From positions 38,665 to 48,286 of the forward strand of contig PMGM01000048.1 in assembly GCA_003158115.1 (NCBI GenBank): DNA of 9,622 nt, given 5' to 3'. Below are positions 1 to 6,112 of the stretch, piece by piece. Within the stretch, counting starts at the first letter, position 1; every line of letters starts with the position of its first letter. The translations under genes and the position numbers were made by a program. This stretch comes from Methanobacterium sp. (GTDB taxonomy: Archaea; Methanobacteriota; Methanobacteria; Methanobacteriales; Methanobacteriaceae). The notes under the pieces are model-generated. The model was not told where the DNA came from. It did not search any database and saw only the letters and a program-made list of their open reading frames with translations.

Positions 1-1
1 T

Positions 2-421
2 CCAGGTGCAACAGGATATTATGATACAGATTACTGTGGAAAGGCTAAACATGCACTTGAAATATTAGAAACTCATGATCTAGTTTTTATTCATGTAGAG
101 GCTCCTGATGAAGCAGGCCATGCTGGTGATCTGGAGGAGAAGATGGTTGCAATCGAACGTATTGACCATAGAATTGTGGGTAAATTATTAGATGAACTTC
201 CAAGTTTTAATGATTATTCACTAGCAATATTACCAGACCATCCCACACCTATTACTATAAAAACCCACACATCAGACCCGATACCATATGCGATGTGCTC
301 ATCAGTCAATTCATCTGATGATATTATGAAATATGATGAATATTCAGCAAGTAAAGGTTCAATGGGTTTAAAACCTGGTCATGAATTCATGAAAAATTTT
401 ATTCAATATTCCAGGCAATAA
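2..421 (+). CDS. apgM: Archaeal 2,3-bisphosphoglycerate-independent phosphoglycerate mutase, C-terminal part
   Basis: The window opens inside this gene, and the last 139 codons are visible in frame from base 2 to the TAA at 419-421. The enzyme interconverts 3- and 2-phosphoglycerate in cytoplasmic glycolysis and gluconeogenesis. The family belongs to the alkaline phosphatase superfamily and uses two divalent metals. The visible part carries the late metal-site motifs: a segment reading [13 protein letters not shown] near visible residues 34-46, then K and AIERID, and later [17 protein letters not shown]. The D and H residues in DEAGH and DHPTP are the expected metal ligands. Archaeal members are about 400 residues long, so roughly the first two thirds lie outside the window. 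An internal ATG at 143 is not the start, because the conserved DEAGH block lies upstream of it in the same frame. The end looks intact. Family assignment is firm from motifs. Confidence 0.93.
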   Translation, partial: PGATGYYDTDYCGKAKHALEILETHDLVFIHVEAPDEAGHAGDLEEKMVAIERIDHRIVGKLLDELPSFNDYSLAILPDHPTPITIKTHTSDPIPYAMCSSVNSSDDIMKYDEYSASKGSMGLKPGHEFMKNFIQYSRQ

Positions 422-487
422 TAATCTTATTATCCAGATTATAAACAGTGAATTCATTAAAAAAAACAATAATTTATTTTATTATTT
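418..487 (+). terminator. AT-only inverted repeats after apgM, possible terminator
   Basis: Two short AT-only dyads follow the apgM stop codon. ATAATAA (418-424) pairs with TTATTAT (427-433), and AATAAT (468-473) pairs with ATTATT (481-486) across a T-rich loop. Archaeal termination mainly needs T-runs, and none here is long, so this is a weak call. Confidence 0.25.
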
Positions 488-542
488 AAATCAAATATAT
501 TTAGTAAATAGGCTATGAATCAATGGAAATCATATTCATATT

Positions 543-589
543 TTAATGAAAAATTTAAAATTATCATTAATGAAAAATTTTATCATTAA
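543..589. repeat. Direct repeat with nested palindromes upstream of the Mur ligase gene
   Basis: TTAATGAAAAATTT occurs at 543-556 and again at 567-580, and TTATCATTAA occurs at 561-570 and 580-589. The second copy forms an inverted repeat, TTAATGA (567-573) against TCATTAA (583-589), and TCATTAATGA (564-573) is a perfect 10-base palindrome. The array lies 64-110 bases before the proposed start of the Mur ligase operon, a position suited to an operator or upstream control element. In such AT-rich sequence it could also be chance or slippage-derived. Confidence 0.5.
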
Positions 590-639
590 ACGATTAATTG
601 TCCCGGTATAGGGATATTAAATAATTTTTAGATTTATAT

Positions 640-645
640 GGAGGT
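640..645 (+). promoter_or_regulatory. Perfect Shine-Dalgarno GGAGGT that decides the Mur ligase start
   Basis: GGAGGT matches the archaeal anti-Shine-Dalgarno sequence fully. Seven bases after it comes ATT (653-655), the first codon after an in-frame TAA (650-652) and in frame with the whole ligase. The next in-frame ATG is 66 bases further on, too far for this site. The element therefore points to initiation at ATT. The ATG at 638-640, which overlaps the Shine-Dalgarno site, would make only a four-residue peptide (M-E-V-L) before the TAA. Confidence 0.6.
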
Positions 646-652
646 TTTATAA

Positions 653-2041
653 ATTTCAGATATTACACCATCTATTTTAGCTGGTAAACTCACAATAGTT
701 GCATTAAAGGTTGTTGGGATGAATGCAACTGCATTACCTGGTAAAGTTGCACTCAGGATCAATCCTGAACTTTTAAGTACATTAAACTCAAGATGTAAAA
801 AAAAGGTCATAATAACGGGTACTAATGGGAAAACCACCACCAATAATCTCATAAATCATATACTACACTCAGAATATGATGATGTACTGTCCAATCTTCG
901 AGGTGCAAACATGCCCCAGGGAGTTGCAAGTGCATTTTTAAACGATACCAAAAATGAATATGATTGGGGTGTGTTTGAAGTTGATGAAGGATCATTTCCC
1001 AACGTTGTCAAATACATTAAACCCGACTACGTTGTAATTACCAATTTCTTCAGGGATCAGCTCGATAGATTTGGTGAGATAGAAAATACATCAAAAATTG
1101 TATATGAAGCATTAAAACCGCTTGAAACAACTCTAATTTTGAATGCTGACGATCCCATGGTTTCTAAATTTAAGGATTTAAATAAGAAAAATGTTTATTA
1201 TGGAGTTGAAAAATCAAGATTCAGTACATTGGATCAGAGGGTGGTTGAATCACGTTTCTGCCCAGTATGTACCAACAGTCTTGATTATGAATATTTTAAT
1301 TATGGACAGCTAGGAAAGTATTCATGCAATAAATGTGGATTTGAAAATCCAGAGTATGACTATAAAATAACTTCAATAAAATATTCTGAGGATGCATACC
1401 ATTTTAAAATAGATAATTCTGGTAAGATACACGATGTGATCTTTAGATATGATGGAATTTACAATGCCTATAATTGTTGTGCAGCTATAGCATTTTCTAT
1501 TGAAGCCGGTTTAGATATGGATAAGGTTACACAAAGAATCGAAAACTTCGAATATAAACTTGGAAGAATGGAAAATATTGAATTTAAAAATAAAATGGTC
1601 AAAATTGTTCTGGTTAAAAATCCAATAGGACTTTCAGAAGTACTTAAAAGCATATCCAATGACCAAAGAAGAAAATCTATTTTATTCATTCTTAACGATA
1701 ACCCTGCCGATGGAACAGATGTTTCATGGATATGGGATGCTGATGTTGAAGTTATCCACAACATTAACAATCTAAAATCGATACACTGTGCTGGTATAAG
1801 GGCCCAAGATATTGCACTTAGGCTTAAGTATGCAGAATATACCGATAAAATTGTTGAAATAGATAATAATGTTGAAGATTCAATTAAAACTGTTCTAAGT
1901 GAAGATGTAGATATTGTTTACATACTACCAACTTACACAGCAGTATATCAGACCAGAGATATTATTATGGGCCATCTTAACCAGACAAGTGCCCGTATTC
2001 CAAGAATAAGAGAGATAATTAAATCTAAAATTGGTAACTAA
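653..2041 (+). CDS. MurT-like Mur ligase family protein (DUF1727 C-terminus)
   Basis: This is an ATP-dependent Mur ligase-fold protein of the MurT type. In bacteria MurT binds GatD, and the pair amidates the glutamate of the lipid II stem peptide; in a pseudomurein archaeon the substrate is unknown. Numbered from the ATT start (462 residues), the conserved LPGKVALRINPEL segment is at about 28-40. The P-loop GTNGKTT is at 56-62, and EVDEGSFP and TNFFRDQLDRFGE follow. A four-Cys ribbon (CPVC and CNKC, about 203-228) is also seen in bacterial MurT. The DUF1727 domain is marked by LVKNPIGLSEVL and DGTDVSWIWD, where an Asp completes the GatD triad in bacteria. Length matches bacterial MurT (about 440). 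I chose 653 because the conserved AGKLTIVALKVVG stretch lies before the ATG at 719 and GGAGGT sits 7 bases ahead of the ATT. ATG 719 (440 residues), with a weak AGGT at 708-711, is the fallback. Confidence 0.88.
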   Translation: MSDITPSILAGKLTIVALKVVGMNATALPGKVALRINPELLSTLNSRCKKKVIITGTNGKTTTNNLINHILHSEYDDVLSNLRGANMPQGVASAFLNDTKNEYDWGVFEVDEGSFPNVVKYIKPDYVVITNFFRDQLDRFGEIENTSKIVYEALKPLETTLILNADDPMVSKFKDLNKKNVYYGVEKSRFSTLDQRVVESRFCPVCTNSLDYEYFNYGQLGKYSCNKCGFENPEYDYKITSIKYSEDAYHFKIDNSGKIHDVIFRYDGIYNAYNCCAAIAFSIEAGLDMDKVTQRIENFEYKLGRMENIEFKNKMVKIVLVKNPIGLSEVLKSISNDQRRKSILFILNDNPADGTDVSWIWDADVEVIHNINNLKSIHCAGIRAQDIALRLKYAEYTDKIVEIDNNVEDSIKTVLSEDVDIVYILPTYTAVYQTRDIIMGHLNQTSARIPRIREIIKSKIGN

Positions 2042-2055
2042 GGAGAAAAATTTCA

Positions 2056-2796
2056 ATGAAAATTAATATATTTCACATGTATCCCGACCTTCTGAATCTA
2101 TACGGAGACATAGGTAATATTACCTCTCTTAAAAAGAGATGTGAATGGCGTGGAATTGAAGCTGAAATCGTTGATTTTTCACTTTCAAACGAAAGGGATG
2201 TAAACGATGCAGATATCTTTTTCATGGGCGGTGGATCAGACAGGGGACAGAGAATAGTTTACTCTCATTTTTTAAAGTATAAAAATAGTGTCAGCAATGC
2301 AATTGAAGATGGATCTGTTTTTCTTGCTATATGTGGTGGTTATCAGCTTTTAGGTGAGAGTTACATCGATGCTGATGGTAATAAAATTCCAGGTCTTGGA
2401 GTTTTTGATTACACAACTGAAAGCGAAGAGGGTCGGCTTATTGGAAATGTTGTTATCGAAAATAATTTGGGATTAAAACCAAAAACCATTGTGGGCTTTG
2501 AAAATCATGGAGGAAGAACCTATCATAGTTATGATGCATTGGGTTCTGTTATAGTTGGAAACGGCAACAATGGTAAAGATGGATTGGAAGGGATGATTTA
2601 TAAAAATTGTATTGGTACATATCTACATGGACCTATTCTCCCGAAAAATCCACATTTATCGGATCATATTATTTTATCTGCACTTAAACGTAAATATGAT
2701 ATTAAAGAACTGGAAAAGCTTGATGATAATCGGGAGTATGCAGCCCATAATAATGTGCTTGACCTCTATGCAGGTGGAAGATCAACAGGAAAATGA
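2056..2796 (+). CDS. GatD-like (CobB/CobQ-type) glutamine amidotransferase
   Basis: This is a 246-residue stand-alone class I glutaminase of the CobB/CobQ-like type, closest to GatD, the partner of MurT. It should hydrolyse glutamine and pass ammonia to the Mur ligase encoded just upstream. The start of the family is plain (HMYPDLLNLYGDIGN, residues 7-21, as in bacterial GatD). The nucleophile is Cys93 in AICGGYQLLG and the catalytic His is His191 in GTYLHGPILPKNP; both positions nearly coincide with those of Staphylococcus aureus GatD (Cys94, His189). FENHGGRT (148-155) is another family signature. No acidic triad residue follows the His, in keeping with the third residue being supplied by MurT. 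Start: AGGAG at 2041-2045, ten bases before the ATG. The gap to the ligase stop is 14 bases, so the two are surely cotranscribed. Confidence 0.9.
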   Translation: MKINIFHMYPDLLNLYGDIGNITSLKKRCEWRGIEAEIVDFSLSNERDVNDADIFFMGGGSDRGQRIVYSHFLKYKNSVSNAIEDGSVFLAICGGYQLLGESYIDADGNKIPGLGVFDYTTESEEGRLIGNVVIENNLGLKPKTIVGFENHGGRTYHSYDALGSVIVGNGNNGKDGLEGMIYKNCIGTYLHGPILPKNPHLSDHIILSALKRKYDIKELEKLDDNREYAAHNNVLDLYAGGRSTGK

Positions 2797-2828
2797 GGGA
2801 TACTGATTTTACATTTACAACAAATAGT

Positions 2829-2855
2829 CTTATATTAATTTCATATCAATATAGG
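2829..2855 (+). repeat. Small hairpin after gatD-like gene
   Basis: CTTATATT (2829-2836) can pair with AATATAGG (2848-2855) across an 11-base loop, with one G-U pair in RNA. It begins 33 bases past the gatD-like stop codon. There is no T-run behind it, so it may be an mRNA 3'-end structure rather than a terminator, or chance in AT-rich DNA. Confidence 0.25.
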
Positions 2856-2890
2856 ATTAATAATCAATGAATTGGGATCGGATAATTATT

Positions 2891-2901
2891 AAATTTATAT
2901 A
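2891..2901 (+). promoter_or_regulatory. Candidate archaeal TATA box for pyrG
   Basis: AAATTTATATA matches the methanogen TATA consensus (TTTATATA core at 2894-2901). Transcription would start near 2923-2926, at the edge of the dyad described next, leaving a leader of about 90 bases before pyrG. A second, weaker candidate, TTTATAAT at 2975-2982, would start transcription near 3005 and leave only a short leader with the ribosome binding site. Confidence 0.5.
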
Positions 2902-2924
2902 AAAATTAAAGTTTTAAGTCCCCT

Positions 2925-2970
2925 ATCCTAATTCAACAAATTACAAATATTATGTTGAATAAATTAGGAT
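2925..2970 (+). promoter_or_regulatory. Long inverted repeat in the pyrG upstream region
   Basis: ATCCTAATTCAACA (2925-2938) pairs with TGTTGAA (2953-2959) plus TTAGGAT (2964-2970). This gives 14 base pairs interrupted only by a four-base bulge (TAAA), with a 14-base loop. If the promoter at 2891-2901 is used, the hairpin is the first structure in the pyrG mRNA. If the downstream box is used, it is a DNA dyad just upstream of the promoter, where a regulator could bind. No long T-run follows, so it is not an ordinary terminator. Confidence 0.5.
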
Positions 2971-3010
2971 TTAATTTATAATCATATTACCGTTTAATAA
3001 AAGTTTTTTG

Positions 3011-3015
3011 AGGAG
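3011..3015 (+). promoter_or_regulatory. AGGAG Shine-Dalgarno abutting the pyrG ATG
   Basis: AGGAG ends one base before the ATG at 3016, leaving no spacer, which is unsuitable for initiation at that ATG. The in-frame CTG at 3025 lies nine bases behind the site, a normal distance. It would start the protein as M-S-K-Y-I-V-V-T-G-G, the usual beginning of archaeal CTP synthases. Confidence 0.5.
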
Positions 3016-4620
3016 ATGGTACTTCTGTCAAAATATATAGTAGTTACAGGTGGTGTCGTTAGTTCAATAGGTAAAGGAATTACAGCAGCATCTATTGGGA
3101 GGATTTTAAGGTCTTATGGTGTAGATATTACGGCAATCAAGATCGATCCATATTTAAATTGGGATTCAGGGACATTAAACCCATATCAACATGGAGAAGT
3201 TTTTGTTACAGAGGATGGTATGGAAACTGACCTAGATCTAGGTCACTATGAACGTTTTCTCGATGTAAATTTATCAGGGGAATGTAACATAACCACAGGT
3301 AAAGTCTATTCTTCTGTTATAAACAAAGAGAGAAAAGGAAATTACCTTGGAGCATGTGTTCAAATAATTCCACATATCACCGATGAAATAAAGGCCATGG
3401 TAAGAAAAATGGCCAAAAAAACTCAGGCAGAAGTTGTCATGGTTGAGGTTGGAGGTACTGTAGGGGATATTGAGAGCCAACCATTTTTAGAGGCACTCAG
3501 GCAGTTACGTAACGAAGAAGGTCATGATAATGTCATGTTTGTTCATGTTACATATGTACCCTATCTCAGGGCTGCAGGAGAATTTAAAACCAAACCAACA
3601 CAGCACAGTACAAAGGAATTAAGAAGTACCGGTATCACTCCCGATATGATAATATGTAGATCAGAACTTCCTATTGATACACATCTTAAGGATAAGATAG
3701 CTCATTTTTGTGATGTAGATAATAAAGCTGTTATTAACGCTCCAGATGTACATTCCATCTATGAAATTCCACTCATACTCAACAGCGAAAATGTTGGCGA
3801 TCTCATACTTGATAGAATGAAGATTGAAGCCAGAAAACCAGACCTGTATGAATGGAGCCGAATTGTAGATTCACTTAAATTGGACGAGGCACGTATAAGT
3901 GTTGGAATAATTGGAAAGTATGTGGAACTTGAAGATGCTTATATAAGTATCAGGGAATCATTAAAGCATGCTGCAGCAGAATTAGGTGTTAAAGTTGAAA
4001 TTGAATATATACGAGCCGAAGACACTATTAATAAAGGAAAGATAGACAATTTTGATGCTCTCCTGATTCCTGGAGGTTTTGGTGAGAGGGGTATATCAGG
4101 AAAATTAGATGCAGTAAAATATTCAATTGAAAAACAAATTCCATTATTTGGTATTTGTCTTGGAATGCAGTGTATGGTGGTAGAGTTTGCAAGAATGCAT
4201 GGTTTTGAAGGTGCAAACAGTACCGAATTTGATGAAAACGCTAAACATCCAGTTATTGATATTATGCTTGAACAAAAAAAGATTAAAAATATGGGCGGAA
4301 CAATGAGGCTGGGTTCATATCCATGCAAGGTTGAAGAGGGAAGCATAGCACATGAAGCATATAAAGAAACCAATGTTAATGAACGTCACAGGCATAGATA
4401 TGAATTTAACAATGATTATCGAAAGATATTAGAAGAGAAGGGTTTAATAATTTCAGGTGCATCTCCAGACAACTTCCTAGTTGAAATTGTTGAACTACCG
4501 GATCATCCATGGTTTTTAGGCTGTCAGTTCCATCCTGAATTTAAATCACGCCCAAATAAGGCACATCCAATTTTTAAATCATTTATATCAGCTGCAATTG
4601 AAAATAAGAGAAATAAATAG
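3016..4620 (+). CDS. pyrG: CTP synthase (glutamine hydrolysing)
   Basis: PyrG makes CTP from UTP, ATP and glutamine, the last step of pyrimidine nucleotide synthesis. The 534-residue reading has the full two-domain structure. The N-terminal synthetase domain (about 1-270) carries the P-loop-like SSIGKGITAASIGR (16-29), KIDPYLNWDSGTLNPYQHGEV and VEVGGTVGDIES (143-154). The C-terminal class I glutaminase domain (about 292-530) carries IPGGFGERG (351-359), the nucleophile Cys381 in FGICLGMQ, and His506 and Glu508 in CQFHPEF. Length agrees with the family (about 530-550). The coordinates give the longest ATG frame, but the Shine-Dalgarno position and the N-terminal pattern make the CTG at 3025 (531 residues) a serious and perhaps better start. 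The gene stands alone, about 220 bases after gatD-like and followed by a T11 terminator, so it is probably monocistronic. Confidence 0.97.
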   Translation: MVLLSKYIVVTGGVVSSIGKGITAASIGRILRSYGVDITAIKIDPYLNWDSGTLNPYQHGEVFVTEDGMETDLDLGHYERFLDVNLSGECNITTGKVYSSVINKERKGNYLGACVQIIPHITDEIKAMVRKMAKKTQAEVVMVEVGGTVGDIESQPFLEALRQLRNEEGHDNVMFVHVTYVPYLRAAGEFKTKPTQHSTKELRSTGITPDMIICRSELPIDTHLKDKIAHFCDVDNKAVINAPDVHSIYEIPLILNSENVGDLILDRMKIEARKPDLYEWSRIVDSLKLDEARISVGIIGKYVELEDAYISIRESLKHAAAELGVKVEIEYIRAEDTINKGKIDNFDALLIPGGFGERGISGKLDAVKYSIEKQIPLFGICLGMQCMVVEFARMHGFEGANSTEFDENAKHPVIDIMLEQKKIKNMGGTMRLGSYPCKVEEGSIAHEAYKETNVNERHRHRYEFNNDYRKILEEKGLIISGASPDNFLVEIVELPDHPWFLGCQFHPEFKSRPNKAHPIFKSFISAAIENKRNK

Positions 4621-4647
4621 TACTATAATAACATGAACCTAAAAATT

Positions 4648-4669
4648 CAATAAATTTTTTTTTTTATTG
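4648..4669 (+). terminator. Terminator after pyrG (T11 run)
   Basis: Eleven consecutive T (4655-4665) lie 34 bases after the pyrG stop codon. They sit within a small stem of CAATAAA (4648-4654) and TTTATTG (4663-4669). Archaeal RNA polymerase terminates at such T-runs, so this is the likely end of the pyrG transcript. Confidence 0.65.
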
Positions 4670-4720
4670 GATATGATACAATTCTAAATATATACTCAAC
4701 CAATTAAGTAGATATAATCA

Positions 4721-4754
4721 CTGTCTGGACAGATCGTTTAACAGAAAGGTTAAA
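4721..4754. promoter_or_regulatory. Two adjacent inverted repeats upstream of the peptidase gene
   Basis: CTGTC-TG-GACAG (4721-4732) and TTTAAC-AGAAAG-GTTAAA (4737-4754) are two short perfect dyads, five and six base pairs per arm, separated by four bases. The first is more GC-rich than its surroundings. They lie about 70-100 bases before the prepilin peptidase start and just upstream of the candidate TATA boxes, so they could be operator sites. Function is inferred from position only. Confidence 0.4.
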
Positions 4755-4790
4755 TGTAGATTTGCTTATAATGTTAAGTGAATATAACAA

Positions 4791-4800
4791 TTATAATAAA
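4791..4800 (+). promoter_or_regulatory. Candidate TATA box for the prepilin peptidase gene
   Basis: TTATAATAAA is centred about 24-25 bases before the ATG at 4820, so transcription would begin at or beside the start codon (leaderless). There is no good Shine-Dalgarno sequence before this ATG. An alternative box, CTTATAAT (4765-4772), would give a leader of about 25 bases. Confidence 0.35.
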
Positions 4801-4819
4801 TATTTCAACGTTTTAGAGA

Positions 4820-6007
4820 ATGATAATCATGTTAATAAACATACCACTTATCAGTATTATAATAGCAGTTGTTGCATGTATTTATGCAAGCTACTCCGAT
4901 CTCAAAGAGGGTGTAATCCGTAATAATTTAACTTTTCCATTGATAGCAATTGGAATTGTTTTAAATGCAATCTATGTTTTCACTAGTACTGCAAGTATAT
5001 TTTTATTAATTGAATGTGTAGTTGTTACGGGTGTGATCTTTGTACTTGGATACATTTTCTGGAAGATGGGTGCATGGGCTGGTGGAGATGTTAAACTTTT
5101 CACTGCACTTGCAGCACTATTACCATTTTATGCAATTCCATTGTATCCCTCAATTGTCAATTATCAAATCTTAGGTGTGCCATTTCCTGCAGAAGCAGTA
5201 TACCCATTTCCATTTACACTCATAATTAACAGTATATTATCCATACTACCATTTTTACTTATATACGTCTTTTACATCGTAGTTAAAAATAAACCCCATC
5301 TCATGGGAGAACTTTTATCTCCTATTAAAGAATATAAAAAGAACATAGTTTTGACCCTGGTTGTTACATCTGCTGTTACAATAACCTACACATTAACTAA
5401 ACAGTTGAACATTCAAATAATTTTACTATCGCTGATATTGATATATTTGTTAGCCTTTATCTTTTCAAAATTTCCAAATAGAGCAAAAGCGATTCTAATA
5501 TCTGTTGTAACCGTTTATGCACTTATAACCAATTTCAAGATTACAATTTCGGGTATAGTATTAATTTTTATATCCATAACCATAATAGAAATCGTTAAGA
5601 AACTCCTAACTTCAGTGAGTAAAGAAGCTCTTCAAGATAATTATAAGATGTCAGAATTGAAAGAAGGTATGATACCTGCTTACAGTGTATTTGAAAAGGA
5701 TGATAAGGTTTATGTTGATGATCAAAGTTTTATATCACGTATTAAAACTGCTTTGAAGACTGGAGATGTTACCCTAATAAATCCCCCTAAGGGAAAATTA
5801 CTTGTAAGTTCAATGGCAGCAGGCCTTACAGAAAAGGATATAAATATTTTAAAAGAACTTAAAAATAAAAATAAATTAGTTGATGTATTTAGAATCAAAA
5901 AAGGAGTCCCATTTGCTCCTTCAATATTAATAGGTCTTCTAATTTCACTTTTCATTGGAGATATAGCATTTATTTTAGAGAAGATATTGGTAAGCATATT
6001 TTACTGA
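4820..6007 (+). CDS. Archaeal prepilin peptidase, A24 family (GxGD aspartyl protease)
   Basis: This integral membrane protease should cut class III signal peptides from archaeal type IV pilin-like proteins, and a matching substrate is encoded just downstream. The two catalytic aspartates of the family are visible: Asp27 in YASYSDLKEGVIRN after the first membrane segment, and Asp90 in GAWAGGDVKLF, the GxGD-type motif. The protein is very hydrophobic, with about ten likely membrane segments (near 8-25, 36-57, 59-82, 93-110, 131-155, 176-193, 197-216, 222-238, 241-260 and 367-392). At 395 residues it is much longer than FlaK-type peptidases (about 230). The extra part, with a soluble stretch at about 265-365 including LKEGMIPAYSVF, fits the archaeal A24 type II C-terminal domain seen in EppA-like enzymes. 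ATG 4829 is an alternative start, three codons in. Family is firm; the EppA-like subtype is likely. Confidence 0.9.
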   Translation: MIIMLINIPLISIIIAVVACIYASYSDLKEGVIRNNLTFPLIAIGIVLNAIYVFTSTASIFLLIECVVVTGVIFVLGYIFWKMGAWAGGDVKLFTALAALLPFYAIPLYPSIVNYQILGVPFPAEAVYPFPFTLIINSILSILPFLLIYVFYIVVKNKPHLMGELLSPIKEYKKNIVLTLVVTSAVTITYTLTKQLNIQIILLSLILIYLLAFIFSKFPNRAKAILISVVTVYALITNFKITISGIVLIFISITIIEIVKKLLTSVSKEALQDNYKMSELKEGMIPAYSVFEKDDKVYVDDQSFISRIKTALKTGDVTLINPPKGKLLVSSMAAGLTEKDINILKELKNKNKLVDVFRIKKGVPFAPSILIGLLISLFIGDIAFILEKILVSIFY

Positions 6008-6045
6008 ATTTAAAGTTAAATGAAAAAAATATACAGCAGATTTAT

Positions 6046-6065
6046 AATATTCCTGCAATATTTTT
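6046..6065 (+). terminator. Weak hairpin plus T stretch after the peptidase gene
   Basis: AATATT (6046-6051) pairs with AATATT (6057-6062) around CCTGC, and the second arm runs into a short T stretch (6061-6065). It could end the peptidase transcript before the pilin promoter. It is weak, and read-through is possible. Confidence 0.3.
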
Positions 6066-6078
6066 AGTATTTAATCTA

Positions 6079-6094
6079 AATGTATATATACAAT
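6079..6094 (+). promoter_or_regulatory. TATA box for a probably leaderless pilin mRNA
   Basis: The sequence contains TATATATA (6083-6090), centred 26-27 bases before the ATG at 6113. That is the standard archaeal TATA-to-start distance and predicts an mRNA starting at the ATG itself. No Shine-Dalgarno site precedes this ATG. The ATG at 6080 lies within the box, so it is not a plausible start. The motif AATGnATATATACAAT recurs before the gene at 7665. Confidence 0.55.
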
Positions 6095-6112
6095 AGATCA
6101 ATAACTATAACC

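Noticed and set aside
422..652. Possible small RNA or riboswitch in the 231-base gap after apgM
   Set aside because: The sequence is almost pure AT with short repeats. I saw no conserved riboswitch core, no GC-containing stems and no tRNA features.
634..852. Open frame on the minus strand over the Mur ligase start
   Set aside because: It is antisense to the conserved N-terminus and P-loop of the ligase and has no family pattern or ribosome binding site of its own.
653..2796. Coenzyme F430 synthesis pair (CfbE Mur-type ligase and CfbB amidotransferase)
   Set aside because: CfbB is a longer CbiA-type protein with its own ATP-binding domain, while the 246-residue protein here is a stand-alone GatD-type glutaminase. 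The ligase has the four-Cys ribbon and DUF1727 end of MurT.
2612..2806. Short plus-strand frame overlapping the end of the gatD-like gene
   Set aside because: It is a shifted frame of the conserved region around His191, with no start signals and no recognisable motif.
3939..4373. 144-codon minus-strand open frame inside pyrG
   Set aside because: It lies entirely opposite the conserved glutaminase domain of pyrG. Its composition is that of a complement shadow, and no known protein pattern appears.
6080..6112. ATG 6080 as the start of the pilin gene
   Set aside because: This ATG is part of the TATA box, and class III leaders are normally short before the QxSxEYLLL motif. ATG 6113 at the expected transcription start fits better.
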